Made by a program: the position numbers and the translations under genes. The notes beneath the pieces were generated by a model. The model saw nothing but the letters and a program-made list of their open reading frames with translations. It had not been told where the DNA came from and did not search any database. This document shows, one piece after another, positions 1 through 8,945 of a stretch of DNA of 64,000 bases. Every line of letters begins with the position of its first letter. Positions within the stretch are counted from its first letter, which is position 1. The DNA comes from Phalacrocorax aristotelis (lineage: Eukaryota; Chordata; Aves; Suliformes; Phalacrocoracidae): the NCBI RefSeq assembly GCF_949628215.1, contig NW_027441194.1:124001-188000 (forward strand), given 5' to 3'.

Positions 1-1079
1 AACAAAGGGAGATGGAGAGCAAAAGGAATCGCAATGCGTACAGAGAGAAGAGAGAAACAATTCTAAAAGAGGGTCACGGGGAAGCCAGAGACAGCAAGAT
101 GGAGAAAGGACAGAAGCTACAGGCTACAGGGCAGAGAGGGAAGAATTAATGAATAGACGCAGAGAGCTGGGCAGAAAGAGGTGGAGAAAGGCTGAAGATC
201 ACACGGCCAACAGGGAAGAGAGAAGAGAGGGAGGAATTTTAAAAACAGGGGCAAGAAGCCAGAGAGAGGGAGAGAGAGGCAACAATAAATGGGGACAAGC
301 CACAGGGCAGCGAGGAGGGAACCGATGAATAAGAACAGCAGACCAAAGAGAACACAATGTAGAATGGAAAAAAGGAACAGCGGCCTACAGGGAAGGAGGA
401 ATTAAAGATCAGGCACTGGGAGGCAGACAGAGACACATGAAGAAACAAGTGGGAAAAAAAAAAAAAACAACAACGGCAACGGGCTACAAAGACAGACAGA
501 GAGGGAAGAAATAAAACATCGCAGCAAGGAGCTGGACAGAGAGAGATGAGGACAAACAAATAGCACGGGTCTACGTGACAGAGAACGTGGAATTAGAACA
601 CAGAGAGAGGGAGCCGGACAGAGAGAGAGGCCGAGAGAAAAACCTAGACGGGCTACAGCGGGCAGAGGCAGGGATTAAAACCTAGGGACAGGGAGCTGGA
701 CAGAGAGAGACGGAGGTCACAGGGAACAGCGGTGGCTGCAGGAAGAACAGGAATCCACAAATAGGGAAAGGGAGCTCGACAGAGAAGAACTCAGAAAGGC
801 AAGAACAGTAGCAGGGTGCAGAGCAGAGCAGACGAATGAAAAAGCGCGGGGGGAGCGTTGAGGCAGACAGAGAGAGATTAAGAAAAAAGTCACGGGCTAC
901 GTGGCAAAGCAGGAGGAATTCAGAAACGGGGATGGCAACCAAGGGAGAGTGAGCTGGTGAAGGACAACGGGCATTCCAAGTGAGGGACGGGGAGCTGGGA
1001 AAAGCGAGGCAGAGAAAAACAGAATCACAGAGAGAATCACACAAAGCCAAAAAAGAAGAAACTGAACAACAGGAACAGG
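1..1079 (+). repeat. ~80-bp purine-rich minisatellite (U0 copy)
   Basis: This is a diverged tandem repeat rich in A and G. Recurring pieces are GGCTACAG-GGCAGAGAGG, then GAGGAATTAAA, then CAGGGAGCTGGACAGAGAGA, at roughly 80-bp spacing. Long open frames on the opposite strand arise only because a pyrimidine-rich strand has few stop codons. Confidence 0.75.
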
Positions 1080-1517
1080 TGTAACCAAAGCGATGAAATC
1101 AGCCAACCAGAGACGGTGTTCCATTACGGGAACATGGAGCATACGAATCAGCGCACCTGTTGATCTGCATTTTAGTCCCTAGGCGATCGTTAACGTCAGC
1201 AGAACAACAGACAACGTGCTTCTGTCAGAAAAGGATGACAAAACGCGGTTTCGTGGAGCGGACTGAGAAAACTAGCCAAGACTGCCAAGATTAACAGCCA
1301 AGAAGGTAAAAGGACAATCAGTAGACAGGACAATAATGAATGTGTATGAATACCTAAAATTTTGATCTACAAATTGAACGGGAAAGGTGCGTGAGGTACG
1401 CACGCCAGGAGGAGCGATCCCCCGTGCGTCTGGCGCCGTGAATAAACAACGCCTGCTCTTTAATACTAAATTGGTCTTGAGGAGTTGTTTCCGATTTTAC
1501 CGCGTTTTTCGGTAACA
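1080..1517 (+). mobile_element. Solo LTR of a gammaretrovirus-like ERV (438 bp, internally deleted)
   Basis: The LTR begins TGTAACC and ends GGTAACA and is flanked by the 4-bp direct repeat CAGG (1076-1079 and 1518-1521). It carries an AATAAA signal at 1441-1446. Compared with the other LTRs it lacks about 120 bp between the AAGGTAAAAGG and CAGTAGACAGG segments. It has a 5'-LTR-type insertion (AAGACTGCCAAGATTAA) but a 3'-LTR-type end (AATACTAAATTGG). No internal retroviral sequence follows; the minisatellite resumes directly. Confidence 0.88.
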
Positions 1518-2469
1518 CAGGGAGTCAGACCAAGAGGGCCAGAGAAAGACAAAATACCGACAGGCTACAGGACAGAGCAGGAGGAATAAAAAAATAAAAA
1601 CGGAGCCAGAGCCAGGCAGAGAGAGGCGGAGAAAGAACAAGTAGCCACAGGCTACAGGACAGAGAGAGGGAGGACTGAAAAGACGGGGAGGCAGGGAGCC
1701 ACTCAGAGCGAGATGGAGAAAGAAGGTGCGGGGGGGGCCCAAAAGAAAAAAAAAAATAATTTTGCAGCAGGTAAGGAAAGAGAGGGGGCCGGGGGAGAGA
1801 CAGGGAGGGCCCAGGACGCACAAGAGAGGCAACGGGGCCCCACTGGCCCAGGACTCACCGCGACTCTCGCTCTCAGCGCTGCTGGCACAATTTAGCCGTT
1901 CACATGCTTCTTTCCCCTCCTCTCCTCCCTGCCTCTTCTGCAGCTCCAGACTCTAGGCCGACCTCCACCTGAAGAGAACACGGGGGTGTCTTACAGCTCT
2001 TACGAGATGAGGCTTCCTCGGCACGTAGCCTAGCTCGCTCGTGCACTACACGCCCGTACCCAACTCCGGGTTACCGCGTACGGACCCTGCGGTGCACGTT
2101 GGTGGCCTGGCCCGGCCCGCTGCGGGCTATGAAGGGGGATCCTTCCTCCCCCACCTGCATGGACAGGCTCTCTCTTGCCTGCAGCAGGAAGGCAGCTGGC
2201 AGCCAGAGCGCCTTCAGTTTCTTCTGCTTTACCTTTCGTTGGCGTCTCCAGCTTCAGCCGAGGCAGCTCCTGTCCACAGCCGGGAAGGGCTCTGTGTGTC
2301 CCTTTTCGCCCCGGCGCCGCGAGGATGGCAAAGCCGGGCAGAGAGAAGCCACGCAAGCCTGAGACGGCCGCAGTCGACGGCGTCCCCGGGGGAAGGACAG
2401 ACAACCACGTCCTCAGCACGGTCTCTGGGAGAGGGAAAGAAGAAACAGCGACCGTCATTACCGTCGATC

Positions 2470-3800
2470 GACCCTGACCAAAGCCTCTCCTTGCGCAGGG
2501 GCTTCCGGACACAGCGCCCCTTCCCCGCGCTACTGCTAAGGGCCCCTGCGCCGAGGGGGAATCCAGTGCGCTTGAGGGCCGGCTCGCTGCCTTCACGACA
2601 GGGCCTGGGGGCGGCCAAGGGCTACGCAGCACGCTTCAGGGGAGGTGCCGGGGCTGGGGGCAGGCGCACGGGGCAAGGGGGGGCCGGGGAGGCTGAGCGG
2701 GAGCTCCGGCGAGCCGGGGAGGCGGCCATCATCTGCGCCCTGGGCAGGGGGAAAAGGTCCTCCTCCTTTCCCTCTTCCCTTCTGTCAGCTCCCGGGGAAC
2801 TCACCGCTTCTCGGGGAGCGGCCGCACCCGCAAGCCCCCAGAAATCAACACGAATCCAACCCCAAAAATACACCGCGCCTACCGTACGCGGCACGGCCGC
2901 CCGGCACCCGAGCGCCGGAAGACCGCGCCTCCCGCCACGCCCCGGCGAACCACGTGACAGCGCCGGCAGCCACTGCGCCTGGACTACACCTCCCGGCATG
3001 CTCTGCGCCACAACACGGCCGCCCGGCAGCCGCGCGCCGCAAGGACTACACCTCCCGGCATGCTCTGCGCCACAACACGGCCGCCCGGCAGCCGCGCGCC
3101 CCAAGGACTACACCTCCCGGCATGCTCTGCGCCACAACACGGCCGCACGGCCACCCGGCAGGCGCACCACCACAGCTCCCGGCACGCCGCCAGCCCGCCC
3201 TCCCCGCTCTCGGACCCTGCGGGCCACCGTCCCGGCCGCCGATGCACCCGGAAGCCCCACCGAGCCCTCAGCACAGCCTCGCTCTCCCCACCGCCCGCTC
3301 CGACCCGGCGCTGCCCCGCCGCAGCCCTCCTCGGGGCTTGACCCGGGACGCAGCGCTCCACCACCCAGCCCCCGCTCACCTCCTCCCTCGCTACAGTCGC
3401 AGCCCACTGACGCTCGGCCACAGCTCCGCTCCGCCCTCGGCTCACACTGGCCCCCCGGAGCCGGGCACCACCCCTTTTCCAGGGAGGAGCCGGCACCGTC
3501 AGCCCCACCGCCCGCACCTGGGGCTCCTCCATCCAGACCCCGCCATCAGCTGAGGCGCAGCAGCAACGGGGGGCCCCCTCCCCTCACCCCCACAGTGCAC
3601 CACCTCCTCCCCTGGGCTCCATCACAGCCCCTTGCCCCACGCAAAGGCAGCGCAAACGCAGCCCTGAGGGCAAAGGAGAGGGCAGGTGTTTGTGCAGGCG
3701 CGCACGTAACAAGTCCCAGGAGCCATTCGTGGGTCAGGGTCCCCAACGCTCCCCCCCTGCCCCAAGGCCACCTCGGCCGCCGTTGCCGCAGCCGCACGGA
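2470..3800 (+). promoter_or_regulatory. CpG island / likely promoter of macrosatellite unit U1
   Basis: This stretch is GC-rich and CpG-dense. It holds the E-box CACGTG at 2951-2956 followed by three 62-bp repeats, each with a ZNF143/Staf-type site. There is no clear TATA box. The layout fits a TATA-less housekeeping-type promoter, but transcription is an inference. An open frame of 614 codons crosses it (2041-3885). I do not call it a gene, because the 62-bp repeat number differs between units and 62 is not a multiple of three. Confidence 0.6.
2981..3135 (+). repeat. 62-bp tandem repeat with ZNF143/Staf-type sites, 3 copies (U1)
   Basis: ACTACACCTCCCGGCATGC occurs at 2983-3001, 3045-3063 and 3107-3125, exactly 62 bp apart, each followed by TCTGCGCCACAACACGGCC. 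CTCCCGGCATGCTCTGCG matches the published Staf/ZNF143 consensus YWCCCRNMATSCMYYRCR at 17 of 18 positions. The upstream ACTACA is the extension seen in the longer ZNF143/THAP11-associated promoter motif. Copy number is 3 here, 3 in U3, 4 in U4 and 2 in U5. Confidence 0.8.
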
Positions 3801-3838
3801 GCTGGTGTTGGCTGCGATAGTGCTCATTTTCTCCACAG

Positions 3839-3968
3839 TAGCTAGGAAGGCATACGTTTTGGATTTATGCTCAAAACACCGTTAATAATGTAGAGATGTT
3901 TTGGTTCTTGCTGAGCACTGCTTCCACAGTCAGGGCCTCTTCTGGTTCTCTCAGTGCCCCACCAGCAG
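3839..3968 (+). ncRNA. Candidate non-coding exon 1 of the macrosatellite unit (U1)
   Basis: The 130-bp segment is preceded by a good plus-strand 3' splice site (pyrimidine tract ending CTCCACAG) and followed by CAGCAG|GTAGGC. The same signals occur at 36608-36737, 46818-46947 and 56889-57018. No useful reading frame runs through it, so a non-coding RNA is the only suggestion I can make. Conservation between copies that are nearly identical is weak evidence. No expression data are available here. Confidence 0.3.
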
Positions 3969-4306
3969 GTAGGCTGGGAGAGGACACAGCTGGGAAAGCT
4001 TTCCCAGCTAACTGACCAAAGGGATATTCCATACCATTTGACATCATGCTCAGCACACGCAGCTGGGGGAAGAAGGGGGAGTCCTTGGGGGGGGGGGGGG
4101 GAGGGAGGGCGGGGGCTACGGCATTTCTCTCCCTAAGTAACCATTACACATGACAGAGCCCTGCTTTCCCAGAGGTGGCTCAACACCTGCCCGCCGAAAA
4201 GGAGGAGTGAATTAATTCCTTGCTTTGCTTCCACGCACAGCTTTTGCTTTACCTATTAAACAGCCTTGATCTCAACCCATGATTTTTCTCACTCTTACCC
4301 TTCCAG

Positions 4307-4477
4307 CTCTCTCCCCCAGCCCACTGAGGGTGGAGTGAGCAAGCAGCTCCCTGGTGCAGAATAGCCAGCTGGGGCTAAGCCACAGCACGCGCTTGTCCCG
4401 GTTTGGCAGGGAACGGACCGTCCGTCGCCTGGCTCCTGGGGCGACGGGCTGCTGGGCAGAGGGGGAGGCCACCAAAG
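4307..4477 (+). ncRNA. Candidate non-coding exon 2 of the macrosatellite unit (U1)
   Basis: The 171-bp segment is preceded by a long pyrimidine tract ending CTTACCCTTCCAG and followed by CCAAAG|GTGAGG, a strong 5' splice site. The same exon-like segment lies at 37075-37245, 47285-47455 and 57356-57526. It would follow the candidate exon at 3839-3968 after an intron of 338 bp. The downstream LTR carries an AATAAA that could end such a transcript. All of this is inference from splice-signal reading. Confidence 0.3.
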
Positions 4478-4489
4478 GTGAGGAGCAGG

Positions 4490-6100
4490 GCACGGGACAG
4501 TAGGAAGAGAGAAGAGAAGAGCGGCATCCGGCTGGACGGGGCGGGGGGGACGTGTGTGCGTGTAGTGAGAAGGCACGAGGCAGGGAACAGGACGGCCAGA
4601 GGAGGACAGGGAGCCTGACGGAGGTGGAGATAAAAGCAGCAGAGAGAGGGGAAGAGAGGCAGCAGAAAGAGGGAAGAGCAGGACACAGACCAACAAAGAA
4701 GGAAGAGGAGCAGGCTGGAGACGCACAAAGAACCTGGGGCAGGCAGCACGACAGCGAGGGAGGAAAGAAGAATAGGGGCAGGAAGCTGGACCGAGCGCGA
4801 TGGAGAAAGACAAGATAAGCGACAAGAACAGGGCAGAAAGGGAAGAATGAAGCCACGGGGACAGGGAGCCGAGACAGCCAATGACGGAGGGAAGGGGCCG
4901 GGGAGGGAACACCACAAAACAAACCACGGGGCTACGTGGTACAGAGCATGAGAAGGCAGAGAATTAACAATTAGGGACAGGGAGCCAGAAAAACAACAAC
5001 AAAACAACACCCAAAACAAAGGGAGATGGGGAGCAAAAGGAATCGCAATGCGTACAGAAAGAAGAGAGAAACAATTCTAAAAGAGGGTCACGGGGAAGCC
5101 AGAGACAGCAAGATGGAGAAAGGACAAAAGCTACAGGCTACAGGGCAGAGAGGGAAGAATTAATGGATAGACACAGAGAGCTGGGCAGAAAGAGGTGGAG
5201 AAAGGCTGACGATCACACGGCCAACAGGGAAGAGAGAAGAGAGGGAGGAATTTTAAAAACAGGGGCAAGAAGCCAGAGAGAGGGAAAGAGAGGCAACACT
5301 AAAATGGGGACAAGCCACAGGGCGGCGAGGAGGGAACCGATGAATAAGAACAGGAGACCAAAGAGAACACAACGTAGAATGGAAAAAAGGAACAGCGGCC
5401 CAACAGGGAAGGAGGAATTAAAGATCAGGCACTGGGAGGCAGACAGAGACAAACGAAGAAACAAGTGGGAAAAAAAAAAACAAAAACCAAAAACACAACA
5501 ACAGCAACGGGCTACAAAGACAGAGAGAGAGGGAAGAAATAAAACATCGCAGCAAGGAGCTGGACAGAGAGAGATGAGGACAAACAAATAGCACGGGTCT
5601 ACGTGACAGAGAACGTGGAATTAGAACACAGAGAGAGGGAGCCGGACAGAGAGAGAGGCCGAGAGAAACATCTAGACGGGCTACAGCGGGCAGAGGCAGG
5701 AATTAAAACCTAGGGACAGGGAGCTGGACAGAGAGAGACGGAGGTCACAGGGAACAGCGGCGGGTGCAGGAAGAACAGGAATCCACAAATAGGGAAAGGG
5801 AGCTGGACAGAGAAGAACTCAGAAAGGCAAGAACAGTAGCAGGGTACAGAGCAGACGAATTAAAAAGCGCGGCGGGAGCGTTGAGGCAGACAGAGAGATT
5901 AAGAAAAAAGCCACGGGCTACGTGGCAAAGCAGGAGGAATTCAGAAACGGGGATGGCAACCAAGGGAGAGTGAGCTGGTGAAGGACAACGGGCATTCCAA
6001 GTGAGGGACGGGGAGCTGGGAAAAGCGAGGCAGAGAAAAACAGAATCACAGAGAGAATCAAACAAAGCCAAAAAAGAAGAAACTGAACAACAGGAACAGG
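4490..6100 (+). repeat. ~80-bp purine-rich minisatellite (U1 copy), ERV target
   Basis: This is the same diverged tandem repeat as at 1-1079. It continues after the LTR at 6658-6890, so the retroviral element landed inside the minisatellite. Antisense open frames of about 210 codons (4272-5019) come from the pyrimidine-rich strand and are not annotated as genes. Confidence 0.75.
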
Positions 6101-6657
6101 TGTAACCAAAGCGATGAAATCAACCAACCAGAGACGGTGTTCCATTACGGGAACGTGGAGCGTACGAATCGGTGTGTCTGTCGATCTGCATTTTAGTCCC
6201 TAGGCGATCGTTAATGTCAACAGAACAACAGACAACGTGCTTCTGTCAGAAAAGGACGACAAAACGCGGTTTCGTGGAGCGGACTGAGAAAACTAGCCAA
6301 GAAGGTAAAAAGGTAATTCCGGCAGGGGGAGATCACGACCACCGACTCACAGACCACCACCGACCCAAGTAATACCACCTACTCAGAAGAGAACAACGGA
6401 AGAGGACAACCGAGCCTGCGCAGCGATTTACATACGGAACGAGCAAGTTTGTACCGATCAGCAGACAGGGCAATAATGAATATATATGAATACGTAAAAT
6501 TTTGATCTACAAATTGTACGGGAAAGGTGTGTGAGGTACGCACGCCAGGAGGAGCGATCCCCCATGCATCTGGCGCCGTGAATAAAGAATGCCTGCTCTT
6601 TAATACTAAATTGGCGTTGAGGAGTCGTTTCCGATTTTACCGCGTTTTTCGGTAACA
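6101..6657 (+). mobile_element. Solo LTR, 5'/3' hybrid (557 bp)
   Basis: The element starts TGTAACC, ends GGTAACA, and is flanked by CAGG on both sides (6097-6100 and 6658-6661), with AATAAA at 6581-6586. Its first ~145 bp carry the variants of the proviral 5' LTRs (CGGTGTTCC, GAACGTGGAG, TCGGTGTGTCTG, AACAACAGACAACGTGC). From about 6266 it carries the 3'-LTR variants (CGCGGTTTCG, ACTGAGAAAAC, the CAAGTAATACC insert, AATACTAAATTGG). That is the expected product of recombination between the two LTRs of one provirus. Confidence 0.92.
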
Positions 6658-7345
6658 CAGGGAGTCAGACCAAGAGGGCCAGAGAAAGACAAAATACCGA
6701 CAGGCTACAGGACAGAGCAGGAGGAATAAAAAAACGGAGCCAGAGCCAGGCAGAGAGAGGCGGAGATAGAAAAAGGAGCCACAGGCTACAGGACAGAGAG
6801 AGGGAGGACTGAAAAAGACGGGGAGGCAGGGAGCCACTCAGAGCGAGATGGAGAAAGAAGGTGCGGGGGGGGCCCAAAAGAAAAAATAAAATTTTGCAGC
6901 AGGTAAGGAAAGAGAGGGGGCCGGGGGAGAGACAGGGAGGGCCCAGGACGCACAAGAGAGGCAACGGGGCCCCACTGGCCCAGGACTCACCGCGACTCTC
7001 GCTCTCAGCGCTGCTGGCACAATTTAGCCGTTCACATGCTTCTTTCCCCTTCTCTCCTCCCTGCCTCTTCTGCAGCTCCAGACTCTAGGCCGTCCTCCAC
7101 CTGAAGAGAACACATGGGTGTCTTACAGCTCTTACGAGATGAGGCTTCCTCGGCACGTAGCCTAGCTCGCTCGTGCTGGAGCTGGGAGCAGGCGCACTGG
7201 GCAAGGGGGGCCAGGGGAGGCTGAGGGCGAGCTCTGGTGAGCTGGAGAGTCGGCCATCTTCTGCACCCTGGGCAGGGGGAAAAGGTCATCATCCTCCTCC
7301 TCCTTTCCTTCTTCCCTTCTATCAGCTCCCGAGTAACTCCTAGGG
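6658..7345 (+). repeat. Truncated, diverged edge unit U2 of array I
   Basis: Bases 6658-7175 match the start of a unit up to the segment ending CTAGCTCGCTCGTG. The sequence then jumps to a diverged copy of about 2645-2805 (7176-7345), skipping about 590 bp of the unit. Beyond 7345 no unit sequence is visible. Degenerate edge units are usual where tandem arrays meet single-copy DNA. Confidence 0.82.
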
Positions 7346-7660
7346 CTGCCCTCACCCACTCGCCTTTAGCATACCAGAAGCCTGCCTCGGCGGGTCGTTT
7401 GAAGCTTCCCATCCCACCAGCCCCAGTAGTGCAGGCACACAAGGAGACACCCCTGCACCCACCAAAGGCGCTCGCTCACCTCGCCGGCAGCCCTAGGCCT
7501 CACCCGACACAGGGAATCGTGTCCGACACACCACCACGCTGCAGCAGGAGCGGAGGAGGCCTTTCCTTACCAGGAAGCAGCAACGAGCACGGCGGCATCA
7601 CCTCGCAGGCACCGCAGCATCGCAGGGCTGTTACCTGCGGAGAGAGCAATGGGGATCACA
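7346..7660. other. Inter-array sequence with no gene seen
   Basis: The stretch is moderately GC-rich and apparently single-copy. Weak minus-strand 5' splice-like strings occur (TTCCTG|GTAAGG near 7568, CCGCAG|GTAACA near 7630), but no convincing exon is seen. Confidence 0.4.
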
Positions 7661-7730
7661 GGGACGCCACCGCGCGTGCGCGGCTCCCGGGCTCAGTACC
7701 CAATTCTGGTCGCTGGGCAGCAGCATTATC
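7661..7730 (+). repeat. Isolated, diverged monomer of the 75-bp NRF1-site satellite
   Basis: ACGCCACCGCGCGTGCGCGG, then CAGTACC, then TCTGGTCGCTGGGCAGCAGC follow the same order and spacing as monomers of the large array at 19.6-22.7 kb (CGCCACTGCGCATGCGCGG, CAGTACC, TCTGGTCGCACGGTGGCAGC). Only one copy is here. The sequence to its right (about 7790-8510) is related to the sequence right of the large array, so this looks like an unexpanded copy of the same locus. Confidence 0.65.
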
Positions 7731-7789
7731 TGAATTACTCTTCTCGATTAATACCATCCAGAAACCATAACTTGGCTGCATCCACAGAG

Positions 7790-8510
7790 CTTCTATTCCT
7801 CTGCACCTTTCCCCCTCGCAGCCCCAGCAGCACCATTCATTGCCTCTGCACCAAACAGCAAAGCGTCTCGAGCATTTGTCTTTTCCTCTCGACCGCTTAA
7901 AAACGTCTGGTGCTTGCTACTGTCCATGCCACTGCCCCCCGCATGCCCGAGGGAGGAGAAGCAGCACAGCAAACCTGGGGAACAAGGTTGGGTTCCCCAC
8001 CCCCGCAGAATAAGCCCCAGGAACTGCTGGTAGGCATGTGGCATCAGGGTTGTGATAGGGTTTTGTTTTGGTTTTCTTTTTTTCCCCGCCTTCTTTACAT
8101 AATGTAATAATTGGGGTTGCTTTTCCAAACTACTGAGTTCTGTGGGGACTTTTTGTGCTTTTACCCTACAAAAAATGGTCATTTTCACTTTCGGTTTTGT
8201 GCATGAGAATGGTTGGTGGGTGCTTTTAGGTGGTTGTTCCTTCCCCACCACCACCCTTTTTTTCCTTTCCAGCTGCACAAATCCAGCTGGAGTTGGCTTT
8301 CCCAGAAGCCCCAAGTTGTTTTCTTTCCACCAGAATTCTTTCTGTTTTTTCACCCCCCATTGCAGACCCAGAGTAAGGGGTTTGAGGTATTTTTGTGCCC
8401 AGGCAGCAGCTCCCAGGCTGCATAAGCAGCCCCACAGGGGGAAGTCCCCGTTTGAGGGAATCGGCCCCAAATTGGGATGGGAAAGTGAAGAGAAGGAGAA
8501 AAAACCCTGA
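7790..8510. repeat. Duplicated segment, left copy
   Basis: This is related to 22780-23065 plus 23690-24210. Shared landmarks in order are CTCTGCACCTT, CGCAGCCCCAGCAG, the AGGAGAAGCAGCACA string, GCATCAGGG, a T-rich stretch, GCTTTTCCAAAC, GTGCATGAGAATGGTT, TTTCACCCCCCATTGCAGACC and GGGAATCGGCCCCAAAT. A 254-codon minus-strand frame crosses it (7793-8557), but the related copy does not keep that frame, so I do not call a gene. It could be an unnamed dispersed repeat or a segmental duplication. Confidence 0.7.
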
Positions 8511-8559
8511 ATAACCTGAAAAAGAACACCTACTCCAGCCCACCAAGCACCGGTCACCT

Positions 8560-8945
8560 TGCCTGACTCACCTCCAGGGCCCAGATCACGCTCGGCTCAT
8601 CGCTTAGCACCCTCGGATCACAAAAAAAAAAAAAGAGTAAAACCCATAATGGAGCCCTATAGCCATCAGTCACATCTTCCCTCCAGTACTACACAGACTC
8701 ACCTTCTTACAGCGCTCCCCTGGGCCCTCCTCCGTTGCCCTGCACGACTCATCCATCTGCACCTGGAAAAACAGCGTTACTGAACAAGTCACCTGGAGGC
8801 ACAGCAACAGCTTAACCATTCCACAGCTCCTGCGCCCACGTAGGAATACCATCTAGAGCCCAACTACAGCCTGCCGTTAAAGGAAATGCATTAAATCAAA
8901 CGTTAAGCCCTCGCACGTGCAAGCCGGAACAGCAAAAACACGGCA
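8560..8945 (-). repeat. Member A of a four-member dispersed or tandem family
   Basis: This is related to 27790-28260 (B), 28920-29350 (C) and part of 30550-30780 (D). Shared strings are CTGCACGACTC (A and B), GAACAAGTCACCTGG and CACAGCAACAGCTTAACC (A and C), AGGAATACCATCTAGAGCCC (A and C), and the GTTAAGCCC-type end. Each copy contains a possible small minus-strand exon at the same place. It could be a repeat element, or repeated exon-intron units of one gene. Confidence 0.6.
8703..8762 (-). CDS. Candidate 60-bp minus-strand exon (family member A), product unknown
   Basis: On the minus strand a strong 3' splice site (GCTGTTTTTCCAG) precedes 60 bp with an open frame, followed by a strong 5' splice site (AAG|GTGAGTC). 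The frame reads VQMDESCRATEEGPGERCKK, exactly 20 codons, so the exon would be phase 0 at both ends. I do not recognise the peptide. Related positions in B and C have stop codons (TGA) in the same frame; D (30710-30766) stays open. The exon is an inference from splice signals and an open frame, and could be chance. Confidence 0.3.

Larger units (their letters stand above)
1..1517 (+). repeat. Macrosatellite array I, end of unit U0 (truncated by the window)
   Basis: This is the right end of a macrosatellite unit. It starts inside the purine-rich ~80-bp minisatellite and ends with a solo LTR. Bases 1-1079 read side by side with 5015-6100 of the next unit with only scattered differences, for example at poly-A runs. 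The CpG island and exon-like part of this unit lie left of the window. Confidence 0.9.
1518..6657 (+). repeat. Macrosatellite array I, complete unit U1 (5,140 bp, solo-LTR form)
   Basis: This is a complete unit, measured from one LTR end to the next. In order it holds a minisatellite tail (1518-1770), a pyrimidine-rich stretch, a CpG island with ZNF143-type repeats (about 2470-3800), two exon-like segments (3839-3968 and 4307-4477), the main ~80-bp minisatellite (about 4490-6100) and a solo LTR (6101-6657). It is collinear with the 10.2-kb units of array II. The 5,070-bp difference from unit U4 matches loss of the internal region plus one LTR (about 5,011 bp) and one fewer 62-bp repeat. Confidence 0.92.

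Noticed and set aside
2041..3885. 614-codon open frame through the macrosatellite CpG island (also in U3 and U4)
   Set aside because: It crosses the 62-bp repeats, whose number differs between units and shifts the frame (614, 613, 523 and 216 codons). The composition is Pro/Arg/Ala/Ser from GC-rich DNA.
4272..5019. Three overlapping minus-strand frames of ~210 codons, repeated in every unit
   Set aside because: Antisense of the purine-rich minisatellite; Leu/Ser/Pro/Phe-rich low complexity.
7793..8557. 254-codon minus-strand frame
   Set aside because: The related copy at 23.7-24.2 kb does not keep the frame, and no domain is recognised.
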